NCBI GenBank assembly: GCA_963556495.2
Contig: OY747712.1
Span: forward strand, 15,287,235 to 15,351,234
Origin: Valencia hispanica
Taxonomy: Eukaryota; Chordata; Actinopteri; Cyprinodontiformes; Valenciidae
Reading direction: 5' to 3'
DNA: 64,000 bases
Made by a program: the position numbers and the translations under genes. The number at the start of each line of letters is the position of its first letter. Position 1 is the first letter of the stretch. Below are positions 12,229 to 23,764 of this stretch, piece after piece. The notes under the pieces were generated by a model that had not been told where the DNA came from, did no database searches, and saw nothing but the letters and a program-made list of their open reading frames with translations.

Positions 12229-12479
12229 TGTTCTGCTCTGCACTGTGGTCTTTTCCAGACAAAAAACACATAACATCAACACTGTTACCAAATGGACACA
12301 TTTCATGACAAAATAGTGAATTAAATCAAACAAGACATGAGTGTGTTTATTCTTGTCAGAGGTGAGTTGATTTCTGTTTTACAAAGTTCAAACTAATCAG
12401 ATTTCTAAATTGATGTTTAAAAGCAGTTTTACATTTAAATATTCTGATTAAAATGATTGTATTTATCAAAATTGATTTA

Positions 12480-12555
12480 CATACCTCACTTGGTCGTCTG
12501 CCTCAGTTACTGTCTACAACTGAGGTGCGTTTAGTGACCTTTCCTCTTTTTATAC
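12480..12555 (-). promoter_or_regulatory. Ly6 gene core promoter and non-coding first exon
   Basis: On the minus strand TATAAAA at complement(12548-12554) is followed about 30 bp later by a likely start near 12,520. A short leader ends in AGTGAG|GTAT with a donor at 12,484-12,485. A matching acceptor, GTGCAG, ends at complement(12238-12240), ten bases before the ATG. Together these predict a 5'UTR exon of about 37 bp plus a second leader segment. This is inferred from signals only. Confidence 0.6.
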
Positions 12556-13430
12556 TTCTTAATACTCTGTCCTGTGATGGTAACGCCCCATTAGCTTTAA
12601 TATCACTATTTAGTCTGTGTGTTTAGCTCCTCACCCACTCTGGGTAAACAGTGTACAGGGTTTTTCCCAATGTATTATGCAAGAACAGTCTACTCCTTCT
12701 TCAGTATGAGGTAGATAACAATGCATGCATTCATCTTAGACTCCAATAAAGCTTTAATTAGCTAAGAGTGATGTAAGTCAAAGGCACTATGTATTTGCCT
12801 TGGGTGGATTATGGCAGACAGAGGAGCTGGCTCACCTTGAGCTTAAAACAAACATGATACGAGAAATGTGTTGGTTGACATGAATTTTTAAAAGTTGGAC
12901 TTATTTTGAGGTTGGATACACAATAAGCTGAACAGAGGCTTACACTATTGTGGATTGCCTGTAATACAGGGAAGAGGGTGTAATTCACTTGCATGCAATT
13001 ATAGCTACTCAGTCAGTTTGTCTGTCAAGCATGTGACTGACAAAAATGTGTCTGCATTCTAAATTAGTCTGCACATGCATATCTCCAGTGAGATTCCTTC
13101 TAACAGGCCACAAGTGAATATCCCTGGGACACGGCTTCCTTCTGTGATTCATGTTACAGGTCACTGTTTTAATTTTCTCTAACATTGTCAATTTTTATCT
13201 AAATTATCTTTGTAACATTTGGGCTCAAACTCCAAAGCAGCTGAGGAAATATCACTGCATGAGGTCCATCTGAGTAAAAGTGTTACAAAAGGCTTATACT
13301 ATTGGATTTTACATTGCAGCTTTACAAAATGCTAAACTTTGTTGTAGTTGGTAAACTTATGAGTAAACCCAAGCGCAATTAGAGTATCTAAAAGGGTTTT
13401 TAAGCCGCTGCTGATGAAATTGAACAAACA
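12556..13430. other. Intergenic, nothing recognised
   Basis: AT-rich sequence upstream of the Ly6 promoter. I see no exon, repeat family or RNA gene. Confidence 0.5.
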
Positions 13431-15290
13431 GGCAAGGGGGCCCCCGAGAGAAGTAAAATTCACACACTTCAGGTTTATTAATGCATTGGAAGTGATCATA
13501 ATAAAAAAAGTTATCAGTGGAGTTTAAATATTGTCTTGTTCTTCACAACACATTGAGTACCAAGCTGGATTCCTGCATTTCTCCATGGACTTCTGCTTCA
13601 AAGACTCGCCTCTGGTCAGCCTGTAATTTGCAACTCTCCCTGTCCACCCTCCAACACAACCCCTGGACTGGAATATAAAAACCTGGAAAGAGACAAACCC
13701 ACCTTGTTTCATCACTGCCATCCAGGATTATTCAGCACCTATGTCTTCTGGTGGTAACCTAGAAAAAGGTAAAACCTTATTCGGCTTAGTCATTTAACTC
13801 TCACTTCCTTTGTACCTCCACTAAAGCCACTCTTCCTGTCCCTCTCCTCCTAGAAAAATTCCTGGACCAATAACCTTCCCCTAGAACCATGTAAAAGAAA
13901 ATGCTGCTAATATTATTGTTTAGTTGTAAAGTCTTTTTTATCTTTAATGTACAAATCATAAACAATAAGATGCTATCTAGTGATTTCAACAGAAGTTTTC
14001 AGAAATTTAAAAAGCTGTTTTGTGTGCATTAAGGTTGATGTCATAAGAATCGAGATGATCAGTGATCAATAATATAAATCAGGGCATATGAGCAGATTTG
14101 CTCTATAGCAGTCTGTGCATTAGCAAACTCAATAACAGGCTGCATCTGTTTCAAACAGCAATGAGAACAAACTGGAACAATTATAAAGTCATAAGGATTA
14201 CACGTGGGGAGGAAAAAGGAAAGTGCACTTAATGGTAAATTTGTGTGTAGATGTAACTGAAAGTTTATCTATATCCACATGTACTACCTACAGTATATCC
14301 ATGCCTGAATGTTCCCTTATAGATTTTCCATTATAGTTGTTTTCCCCTATCAACCACAGGCGAATGAAGGACCCCACCATCACAACCAGCAGACTAATGT
14401 CCACCTAGAAATCTCAAATAACCATGAAGCAATCCCACTGAAAACCTGGACAACCTATTCTCCGTAGAAGTATAACAGACAACCCGTCCATGCCCCCTCC
14501 AACACTGCCTATAATTGCCCGCTTCCCCTCTGGACTCCCCACCCACCGCACCCACCTGTACACAGCGGACCAATAAGATTGGTCATGCCACCAGGTCAAA
14601 CCAAACAACAATGGACAGAGCACTCTCTAAAGAGACACAAACAGAAAGCACCTATTTATGGACCCCAACCACCCACAAATAACACAACCCACAAACCAAA
14701 CCAAACCAACTTCGATCATCACCCCTGCTCCCAGTACCCCTTACCTCAACCCTGGTATAGTGTTTGATATTGTGACTATGAGGGAGTATCCCAGGTTTTC
14801 ACAGGTCAAGGTCTAAATTTATCCAGAATCCTCTGTGGATCAATGGATGAGAAACATCAACACAGACAGATCCCGAGAAAATAGCAGGTGGGCGATCTGG
14901 TTTCAAGGGAGACATTCAGGCTCCAGAATAAATAGTTCAAGACTGACTTGGGAGCATTATTAGTGCTGCTTGTCAGAGGATGGTTTATTGTTGGAGTTTT
15001 CCCCGCCCTCTCACCTCTGGTCCTCTGGGTTGTTTTCCTTTCCATGCCCCCTCATTTGGACGTGTCCCAAATATTACACTGCAACCCCCGACAAAGTACA
15101 ACATCACTCCCAAAGTCCAATCAAAGCAGAATCTCACCCAGTCTATTGTTTTGCCCTCCTCTGGGGGCAAACTCCAATATCAGCAATGACACATGTAAGG
15201 GAAACTGTCCATTTGGCAAAACGTCTAAACCCCTCCATTGTTGTGCTTTTGTTGCGTCTGCCTCGCAAAGCCGCCACTCACTCTGTCAGC
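13430..15290. other. Unclassified C/A-rich intergenic region with exon-like fragments
   Basis: The composition differs from its surroundings, with long C- and A-rich runs on the plus strand at 14,450-14,760. It contains a TATA-like TATAAAA at about 13,674-13,680 with an ATG 60 bp downstream (13,741). On the minus strand a 65-codon frame (complement 13524-13721) is followed about 50 bp later by AATAAA (complement, near 13,471). CCATGCCCCCTC recurs near 14,485 and 15,042, suggesting decayed repeat copies. None of the short frames matches a family I know. Confidence 0.4.
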
Positions 15291-15292
15291 CG

Positions 15293-15298
15293 TATATA
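15293..15298 (+). promoter_or_regulatory. crygn: crygn TATA box
   Basis: TATATA lies 67 bp upstream of the crygn ATG, a spacing that leaves a leader of about 35-40 nt, as is usual for crystallin genes. No transcript data are available here. Confidence 0.55.
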
Positions 15299-15364
15299 TC
15301 TGAGAGTCCAAATTTTTCCCCTCTTGAATTGTGTGAATAGTTTGGAGGACTTTAACAGTGGAAA

Positions 15365-18300
15365 ATGTCTCAGTACTCAGGAAAGGTGAGTACCACAACC
15401 ATGATGCAGCTGAAGGAGCCCTTTCCCAAACAATTGTAATTAACTTTGTTGATTTACACAGTCATAACATATGTATTGCAAGACATTCCAAATAAGTGTG
15501 AGAGGGAAAAGTAACAATTTTGCTAAAATTTTACTTTCCTTATTTAATGGTGAAAACAGATTGTGCTCTATGAGGGCAAATGCTTCACCGGCAGGAAGCT
15601 GGAACTCTGCAGCGACTGCGACAACTTTCAGGACCGGGGCTTTATGAACAGGGTCAGCTCTGTCCGTGTGGAGAGCGGGGCCTTCATCTGCTTTGACCAT
15701 CCTGACTTCAAGGGCCAGCAGTACATTCTGGAGCACGGAGAGTACCCTGAATTCCAGCGCTGGAATGCTATTAATGATCACATGGGCTCCTGCCGACCAA
15801 TCAGGATGGTGAGTTTTTGTATGTGTTGAATGAGACCCCAGGGGCAGGGAAATATACAGCTGGTTAAATAGACTGGCAAAAACGCAACATCATCTGCTTT
15901 GCAGAAAAATCTAAGTCTAACTAAATAACAGAACCTTACACATTAAAGGTGTCAAAGAAATACCATCAATGGAAGGAGCTTCAGAACACGCCAGCACTTC
16001 AGAAACAGACTTTCTCATATCTTCCTCCACATCTATAGGTGCACACATAATGTAGATTCTGTCACGAAACAGGCTTGGTCATTTACAGAAAGATAAAGTC
16101 TAACCTTGCTGCTAAATGACTCAACGAGCATGCACTTCTGCTGTTTACCTCCTCAGCACGGAGAGCACTACAGATTGGAGCTGTTCGAGGGAGACAACTT
16201 TGCCGGCCAGTGTGTGGAGCTGTGTGACGACTGTCCATTTCTGCAAGCGCGAGGGCTGACCAAGAACTGTGTCAACTCCATCAAGGTTTATGGAGATGGA
16301 GCGTATGTATCTTAAACCCTTTCTTCCATGAGTTATGCAGTATGTTTCCAGTATTGTCTAATGTCATGAAACTCCACAGGGTCCTGTTCCTTTCGGTTCT
16401 TTGCTCTCTACACTTTATACGCTTCATACTTCTCCCTATTTTTTACAAACAAAAAACATCTTAACATAAAAAAATACTGTTTGTGGCACAAATAAGAGAT
16501 GAGGGTCATCAATGAATTTTGTAATACACAAACCTAATTACAACAATCTATCTGTACAACTAAGGACAACAAAAACTAGGCTCACCACATTGAAACCAGT
16601 TCTTTAAAAAAAAAAAAAAACAGTTATCAAATATTTCACTTTTTTCCCATCCTCAGTTCCACCTTCACTACATTACAATACACTACAGTAAATCCCAAAT
16701 AATTACTTTTTCTGAGAGACATTTATAGGCAACGTGACAGGTATTATTATTTTACTTGGATATAAGCACCACTATCAATTGCAAATGACTTCCTAAAATA
16801 AATAGAAGAGCACATATCCAAAATACCAATACTAATAACACATCCAACAAACCAGAAGAGGTAAGGAACCTAAAAAACGCACGTACCTTTATACATATTA
16901 ATACACATTTCAAAGCAATGCTAAATATCCTAACCGAACATTAGCGACAAAGCTACAGAGGAGGACACATGCATTAAGGTGCATTAAAATAGACAAAAAC
17001 CAAATTAAATGCAATAAACTAAAACTTACACTTGACTTAGATAGACAGCTTACACATCTTATTAATTACAATGATTTATTAGTGACGATATTAGTTACAA
17101 ACAGTTATTATAGTTGTATTTCAGGATTATTATTGTTCAACTCCATTAATGATGAATATGTGGTGTTCCAGCTTTTTGGATAGTTTTCCAATACTACAAT
17201 TGATTATTTTTCTACATTAAGGAGGAATTCACTAAATGTGTAGAGCGTGATTTTTCCTGCTCCAGTTTCCTAAAGTATGTGGCACTGAATTAGAGTCACC
17301 AGCCTCCTCTGGCTGACTTCCTTATATTTTAAGGGGAGCACATTTACTGGGGATTAGAGCAATGGAAATGTAAAATTATTACCAAAATAACCAATTTGTG
17401 AAGGGGTTGAAATTAAGTTATTGTTGCACTGTTGTGTAATACTAAGAAAATTAGCAATCAAATAAATTTTTCAAAAAAGTTCTCTCAGTAGCAGAATAGT
17501 GAATCCGATTTTAAAAGCTATGCACAAGTAGTCAGACTACTCAGGGCTCTGAGAAGGTATGGTTATTTGTTCACACTGTATGCTAGCATAAGATAAAGTA
17601 TAAGGTGACAGGCATTAGTAGGTGTATGAATGTTGAGGAAAAGCCAACTGGATCTAAGGTAGTATGCCACATTTAGGCTATCACTGTCAGTGTCTACATG
17701 AATGTTAAAACCCTAGATTGCTTGATAAAAAAGTAAAATGGCCCTCAGTTATATTCTCTTGATGACCTCCTACTCTCTGACAATCCTTGCATTGTCTAAT
17801 GAGTCCACAAAATACAAAACAAGGAATTACAAAAAGGCTGGGGCTTTGTGCAACATGTAAGGTTAGATTAAAATATGAGGCTTTTAAAATATGAGGTTCT
17901 CTGGGCTTTTCATTAAATTTTAATGTCATTTCTTTCTTCAATGAGTGAGACACAGTAATTTACAGATTAATTTTTTCAGAAGATATGCAAGTTGGAGCTT
18001 TAAGGCACTGACCAAGAAGTAAATGGCCCTCTGATTCAAGTCCAGAGGAGAGTTTTTCAAGCAACCATTTTGCATTTTGATGCACTTTCTCCTTCCATCA
18101 TAACTAAGTTATAAGTATTCCCATGAATTGTAAAATCTAAATTTTTCAGATACCATCCTTATATTGTGTAATAATGACTGACTTGTGCTATTTTCCGCAG
18201 AATTAAACATGCACATTTGTTTTTCTTTACTTTCCAAACAGCTGGGTGTTGTATGAAGAGCCAAACTATCGTGGCCGCATGTACATCGTAGAGAGAGGAA

Positions 18301-18377
18301 GCTTCTGCAGCCACAAGGAATGGCAAGCAGAGAATCCCACTATCCAGTCTGTTCGCAGGGTTGCAAACTATTTCTAA
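15365..18377 (+). CDS. crygn: Gamma-N crystallin
   Basis: Four coding exons: 15365-15385, 15560-15808, 16157-16302, 18242-18377; 552 nt, 183 aa. Exon 1 encodes MSQYSGK. Exon 2 encodes Greek-key motifs 1 and 2 together (IVLYEGKCFTGRKLELCSDC… to …MGSCRPIRM). Exon 3 (HGEHYRLELFEGDNFAGQ…) and exon 4 (…WVLYEEPNYRGRMYIVERG… ending RRVANYF) encode motifs 3 and 4 separately. That mixed layout, gamma-like in the first domain and beta-like in the second, is the known hallmark of gamma-N crystallins. Such proteins are soluble structural components of the eye lens. The start is chosen because it is the only ATG that gives the usual N-terminus with a phase-0 junction to exon 2. All splice sites are GT-AG and no frame break is present. 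Confidence 0.96.
16303..18241 (+). other. crygn third intron, no recognised repeat
   Basis: AT-rich intron of 1.9 kb between motif 3 and motif 4 exons. I recognise no nested gene, RNA or mobile element. Confidence 0.55.
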
Positions 18378-18461
18378 AGCTACCTCAACATCACAAGTAC
18401 TGCTGAGGAAGTTAACGTACCACACATGATATATCTCAGTGACTCTGTGGAGGTGTAGAAT

Positions 18462-18533
18462 AATAAAACAAGTAGAAAATGTTTAATGCTGTCGTTGTAT
18501 TTTTGTTATAGGTTATTTAGAGGCTGAAATAAA
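18462..18533 (+). terminator. crygn: crygn poly(A) signals
   Basis: Two AATAAA hexamers, at 18462-18467 and 18528-18533, lie 85 and 151 bp after the stop codon. They predict a 3'UTR of about 110-175 nt. Confidence 0.7.
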
Positions 18534-18539
18534 ATAGTA

Positions 18540-19420
18540 AACCTGTATTATTTTCACCTTTGGCATTTTTTTCTCCTTTTTTGCTCTTACTCTGTGTGCA
18601 GCTTAGTTAGCCGTAACATTTCATTGTAGAAAACGACTTTGGGTCTATGATTCAGGTAATTACTTCCCATTACAAACCACGAGTGGAAAACCTTCAAGTG
18701 CTGGGCTTTTCCTCATCCTAATGGATCCATTACCAAGCAATATTAGGTATTCTACACAGAGCTGAGCACAGATTATTTGGCATAAATGGATTTCAGTTAT
18801 TCAGAAAGAAAATTAAAAAACAACATGCCCAATATTCCGAAAGCAAAATGTCTCAATTAAACAATGAAGCCTTTTGACACCCACACAGACGAACGTTTGG
18901 ACGTCACCAGGCAATAAAGGGGAAATATGCATTACCTCCACATGCAAGGTATAAATCAAAAGTAAAAGTGTGATATTGCACAGGTCAACAGTGTCTGTGT
19001 ACCTGCCCAGGGGAGCTCTGCTACCACCTAGTGTCATTTATCTATTTTACTGCTCCATACACCTCGGGGCTATTGAAGGGAACCAACATAAACACATAAA
19101 GAGTCTGTTGCATTAAATATCAAGCCAGAAAACAACTTCTAACAATTTTCTGCACCATTTGTATTTTTTTACTTTGTTATGAACAAAAAGTATTGTAACT
19201 CTGCCCATTTCTCTGTGTTTTGGTAATTTGGTTAAGCAAAGATTGCAATCTGTGGTTAAAAAAAAAGTGTAACTTCTGTTCTTCATGAGGCTTCTCGCTT
19301 GAGCCCTTATGCAGTTGAGCAATCAATACACACAGTCATAATCCATAAATTAAAATATGCATTCCAATGGGTATTGTTTGACAGATTGAAAGTACCTTTT
19401 GAAAATAAAAATCTTTGAGC
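18540..19420. other. Intergenic, nothing recognised
   Basis: AT-rich sequence downstream of crygn with no gene or classifiable repeat. From 19,660 to 19,973 the same holds. Confidence 0.45.
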
Positions 19421-19660
19421 AGGCATTAAAGACACTTTTCATTAAGCCTTTTTTATTTATTTGGTGTAATATTCTAATCTTAAATGTTGTGTTTTCATTA
19501 GCTGTAATCTGAAAATCATTATAATTAATATAAATAAAGATTTTAAACTTTGTTTGTGTACAATTATTCTATACAATGTGCGTCCCTAAGTGAATTAAGT
19601 TACTAAAATAAATGAACTTTTCAATAATGTTCTAATTTATTGAATATGACTATATTCCTG
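19420..19660. mobile_element. Tc1-like MITE end fragment
   Basis: Carries the right-end sequence of a Tc1-type family that recurs in this window (TTTTCATTAGCTGTAATC, AAATAAATGAACTTTTCAAT, TGTTCTAATTTATTGA). It is truncated on the left and has no coding capacity. Confidence 0.6.
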
Positions 19661-20866
19661 AGAGCTTGAGTGATTATACATTTATGTTGCCAAGGGTAGT
19701 CAGCTTGGAGTCATGCCACTGAGAGTTTCTAATGCTCCTAATGCTTTTAGCATGCACACTGGAAGTAATAATTGTATTTTTCAGTTCCTAACTTAGTACA
19801 TGCTTTTGCAGGATGTAAGTAGGTACACTGAAATAACAGATTTTTTTGGAACGCTTAATAGTACCCAATAAACCCAATATGTGACTAAATTTAAAGACTG
19901 AATTTTAAGAAAAGATTTAATTATAACCAGAATAGCTACTTTATTTCATTAACAAATAGAACCCAATAGTAATTAAAGCTGCAAGCAGCCTCGTACGGCC
20001 CTCGCAGCTTAGCGCGGCCTGTGCTGCAACCAAGGGACTTATGCACTGCCGACTCAATGCCACCTCAAAGCTTCCACTGAGCCAGCTGATCAAATTTGCA
20101 TGACAAAGTGTTCAAAAGGGACAAAATGTACGACCAAAATGGCTGATTTCCTGTGTGGCATGGTCCTTGGCTTTAACAGACCTTTTTATAGGTCTTAAGA
20201 AGCTACATATATGTACAGCATTTTACAATCCTAGTTGAGAGAATTGCTTGTGGCTGATTGTTTTAATGCTTCTAGGGGGAGCTGTACATTAATCAGGCCA
20301 CACTCACAAAATATTTGCATGTCTTAGTGGTTGGACTAATATACATGTTGTTGAATTTGGTGCAGATCAGATGATGTATGTGGAAATTAGAGCCAAATGT
20401 ATTTCCATTTCCATGTATTTCCATATGAGGCTTTGCCATGCCCACACAGCCATACCCTCTTTCTACACCTCTCAGTTCTGGAAACCAAGTTACACCAACT
20501 TGTTTTCAGTCACTGTTCACAGCTAGATATTGATTAGATAAAAGGAGGGAAATGTGGACCTTTCTAAATAAAACATTGCACTTCCTGTTCTCGGGGGGTG
20601 GGGCTTAGCTGACACGAGCAAATGAGCCTATGAATGTGTTGAGTGCTGGTATGTGATGAATTAATTTTATGGCGAAAAGCCATATTTTGAGGCTTGGCCA
20701 AGCTCACTTGCTTTGACGAATTAATTTCCCCAATGTCCTGAGACTTTCCTGATCCATTCTGAAGTCTCTAAGTCAAAATCTCTAGGAGGAGTTTTCTTCA
20801 AATACAGCGTGTGTAAATGCTCCAAAATGATCCAAAATGACTGACTTCCTGTGGGGTTTGGAGTAT

Positions 20867-22577
20867 AGGTGCATTTCCACTACCAGTACTTCCTGGTAAT
20901 TTAATCAGATCTTTTTCTGATGGGATAATCTGTTGGCCCGCCCCTCTCAGCTGCCATGCCTCCATACACAATCGGCCCTTTAAGAAATCAGCTAAAGATA
21001 TCCGGATATCACACCTGTTTCAGAAGCGAGTAGCGTCAATGGTCGGAGCAAAAAAGCGCGTACAGCAGCAGAAACAACAAGAGATGGACATGAAAGAAGC
21101 AGGGCTTATTGCTGTGTTTCTGTTTGCTGAAATCACAAGTGGGGTGCCCCAGAGCTCCATCCTGGGGCCCCTCTTATTTAATATCTACATGCTCCCACTA
21201 GCCCAGATCACAACAACCAATAAGATTAGCTACCATAACTATGCAGGTGATACTCAGCTCTACATTACGATGTCACCAGGTGACTTTGAACCCCTCCAAA
21301 CCCTAAGTAAATGCATCAAGCAAATTAATGAATGGGTGTGACACAACTTTCTTCAGCTGAACAGAAACAAAACAGAAGTAATTACTTTTGGACCTAAAGA
21401 GGAACGATCAATAGCCAGCACACGGTTTCAGTTAATACAGCTAGAAAATACCGATCATGTCCGAAATTTAGGTGTAGTTATGGACTCAGACCTGAACCTC
21501 CAGGGTCACATAAAGGCAAAAACAAGGTCAGCCTTCTATCACCTGAAGAACATTTAAAGGATTAAAGGACTGATGTCGCAACAGGACCTAGAAAAACTCA
21601 TCCATGCATTTATCTTTAGTCGGATTGAATACTGCAACAGCATCCTCAGGGGTCTGCCTAAAAAGTCAGACAGCTGCAGCTGATCCAGAACGCTGCTGCT
21701 TGTGTTCCTCACTAGAACCAGGAAAGTAGACCACATCACCCAAGTTCTAAAGTCCTTACACTGGCTCCCTGTAGCTCTGAGAATAGACTTCAAAATACTT
21801 TTACTAGTTTATAAATCATTGAATGGCTTAGCACCAAAGTATGTTGAAGATCTACTGTTACTATACCAACCCCCCAGACCACTCAGGTCCTCTAATTCCA
21901 GTCTACTCAACATCCCTAGAATTAGAACCAAACATGGAGAAGCAGCTTTCAGTTTCTATGCTCCTCTAATCTGGAACAAACTTCCAGAAAACTGCAAAGC
22001 TGCTGAAACACTGAGTTCTTTTAAATCACAACTAAAAACGTATCTGTTTAGAGCTGCCTTTGAGTAATGCTTTGATGTATCATATGTTTTGTGTATGCTT
22101 CTTGCTTTATTGCTGTTTTTACTTTATATGATTTGTAATGCTTTGATGTATCTGTGTATGCTTCTTGCTTTACTTTTTATGCTTTACTCTGTGTTTTACT
22201 GCAATTTTTATGCTACCCCTCAATCATGTAAAGCACCTTGAATTACCTTGTTGTTGAAAGTGTGCTATACAAATAAAATTGCCTTGCCTTGCCTTGTTGT
22301 TATGAACTGCTTCGCTAGGAACTTTTCTTAGTTTTACAAAGCCGATTGTTGGGCGACGTCTGCTCATTTCCCTCTGAATAACAACTAATTAGCAACCACA
22401 GCTCCTGCTGAAAGACTTGACCGGGCCATTCCGAGTACATAACCCACAGGTACTCCATTAGTTCCTGTAACGGCCCCGAAAACGGCCCTGTTGGCTCGGG
22501 CTGATGCAGTGGAGACACGCACATATCGGGAATGTCCGGTCAAATTACCCTAAAGTTCTGATAGTGTAAACGCACCT
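20867..22577. mobile_element. TIR DNA transposon (Harbinger-like?), carrying an L2 insertion
   Basis: Inverted ends of 36 bp match at 29 positions: the left begins AGGTGCATTTCCACTACCAG and the right, read from its outer end, begins AGGTGCGTTTACACTATCAG. The flanking trinucleotides are TAT and CAT, so a 3-bp target duplication with one change is possible. That would fit PIF/Harbinger, but the assignment is uncertain. Between the left end and 21,127 lies a short charged reading piece ([18 protein letters not shown]). An L2 LINE fragment occupies 21,128-22,294. Confidence 0.6.
21128..22294 (+). pseudogene. 5'-truncated L2-clade LINE (RT 3' half), inactivated
   Basis: Begins within the reverse transcriptase domain ([19 protein letters not shown]). 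The active-site box reads YAGD instead of YADD, removing a catalytic Asp. Stops occur at about 21,339 and 21,556, and a frameshift lies near 21,690. The C-terminal part (HITQVLKSLHWLPVALRIDF … LKTYLFRAAFE) then runs open to TAA near 22,065. The 3' end has the L2-type tail GTAAAGCACCTTGAATTACC and three TTGCC units (22,279-22,294). It is inserted in the TIR element at 20,867-22,577. Confidence 0.85.
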
Positions 22578-23036
22578 CATGGCTCCAAGATACTTTTTTG
22601 TAGGTTCTGAGACACTACATAGGTATGCTGAATTTCATAATCCTCGGATAACGTATGGCTTGGGGCTGGTTATTTTAAGGCTTCTAGGAGCACTGTGGCG
22701 TTATTAGGCAATGTCCACCAGATATTAGCATAAATATCTCTCAGGGGTTGGACTAGTATTTATCATTTTGAATCTGGTCCCGATCAGAAGATTTTTCTGG
22801 AAATTAGAGCCAAATGTATGGCCACGCTGCCACAGCCCCACCCTCTTTCGTAGCCTCTTTGTGCTGGACACAGAGTTATACCAAAGTGTTTACAGTCCCT
22901 GTGCAAAGTTTCATGTTGATTAGATCAACGGTTTAAAATATGGACCTTTCAAAGAGAAAGATTACACTTCCTGTTCTTGGGGGCTGGACTTAAGTGTTGT
23001 TAGCATTTCACCAATGAAATTTGGTTCCAAAGGATA

Positions 23037-23272
23037 ACTATGGCTCGGCGGCTAGAGTAGATGACTTTTAATTGGAGGGTTGTAGGTTCACTTCCAGCTT
23101 CTGCCTGTCACATCCCTCTGTGCCCCTGGGCAAGGCACATAACCCCACGTTGACACCAATCTCTCTATGCATGTTTGTGAGTGCGAATGGGTGAATGTGG
23201 CTCCAGTGTAAAGTGCTTTGAGTGGTCAGCATGACTAAAAAAGGTCTATATAAGTTCAGTCCATTTACCATA
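23037..23272 (+). mobile_element. tRNA-derived SINE, second family
   Basis: The head resembles a tRNA promoter (ATGGCTCGGCGGCTAGAGTA; B-box-like GGTTCACTTCC near 23,086). The tail is L2-like (GTGTAAAGTGCTTTGAGTGG … TATATAAGTTCAGTCC) and ends in ATTTACC. Age is suggested by several changes in the B box. It is related in design to the SINE at 4,726. Confidence 0.75.
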
Positions 23273-23339
23273 ATAGCTTCCATCATTAGACCAATAATTA
23301 GCATTAGCTAACAGGCAATGCTAATAACAAAGTTGAACA

Positions 23340-23669
23340 AGCAACTGTAAGCTGATTTAACTTCATTATTCTAAAAAGTGTTGGTGGGGTAAAAACTTTA
23401 ACTAATTAATTAAATAAGTGCATAAATTTATGCAAATGAATTAGTTAATCCTTAATTAATTGAATTGATAACCAGTAAATAAAAGGTAACTAGTATTTTA
23501 CAATAAATACAAATGTAACAAAGGTGTTGGAATTTAACACAGATTTGTAAGAGTTTTTTAGCTGTAAAACGTGGGTAAAGTGTACTGAAAGGTGGTGGTT
23601 AAAATTTACTCAAATAAACTGAGTTACACCAATTTTATTGGTTACATTCTAACAGTTTCTTTTTACAGT
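23340..23669. mobile_element. Probable AT-rich MITE next to microsatellite
   Basis: Bounded roughly by CTAAAAAGTGTTGGTGGGG and a right end of TTTCTTTTTACAGTG. The two outer ends are loosely inverted (…AAAAAGTGTTGG / TTTTTACAGTG), the look of small fish MITEs. Non-coding; boundaries approximate. Confidence 0.35.
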
Positions 23670-23764
23670 GTAGGTAGGTAGGTAGGTAGGTAGGTAGGTA
23701 GGTAGGTAGGTAGGTAGGTAGGTAGGTAGGTAGGTAGGTAGGTAGGTAGGTAGGTAGGTAGGTA
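23670..23764 (+). repeat. (TAGG)n microsatellite, about 24 units
   Basis: Uninterrupted GTAGGTAGG… tetranucleotide array of 95 bp directly abutting the MITE-like end CAGTG. Its perfection implies recent expansion. Confidence 0.97.

Larger units (their letters stand above)
19974..22990. repeat. Dispersed fish repeat with internal duplication, split by a DNA transposon
   Basis: The left edge reads ATTAAAGCTGCAAGCAGCC, the start of a widespread fish repeat; its superfamily is not clear to me. Two similar internal units exist: GTGGACCTTTCTAAATAAAA…CACTTCCTGTTCTCGGGGG (20,553-20,600) and ATGGACCTTTCAAAGAGAAA…CACTTCCTGTTCTTGGGGG (22,940-22,985). The second unit is interrupted by the element at 20,867-22,577. 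The copy is non-coding. A similar repeat, probably in the other orientation, lies near 62,900-63,960. Confidence 0.6.

Noticed and set aside
14948..15389. Two overlapping plus-strand frames of 130-139 codons upstream of crygn
   Set aside because: They end at or run through crygn exon 1 in other frames, lack any motif, and reflect C-rich composition with few stops.
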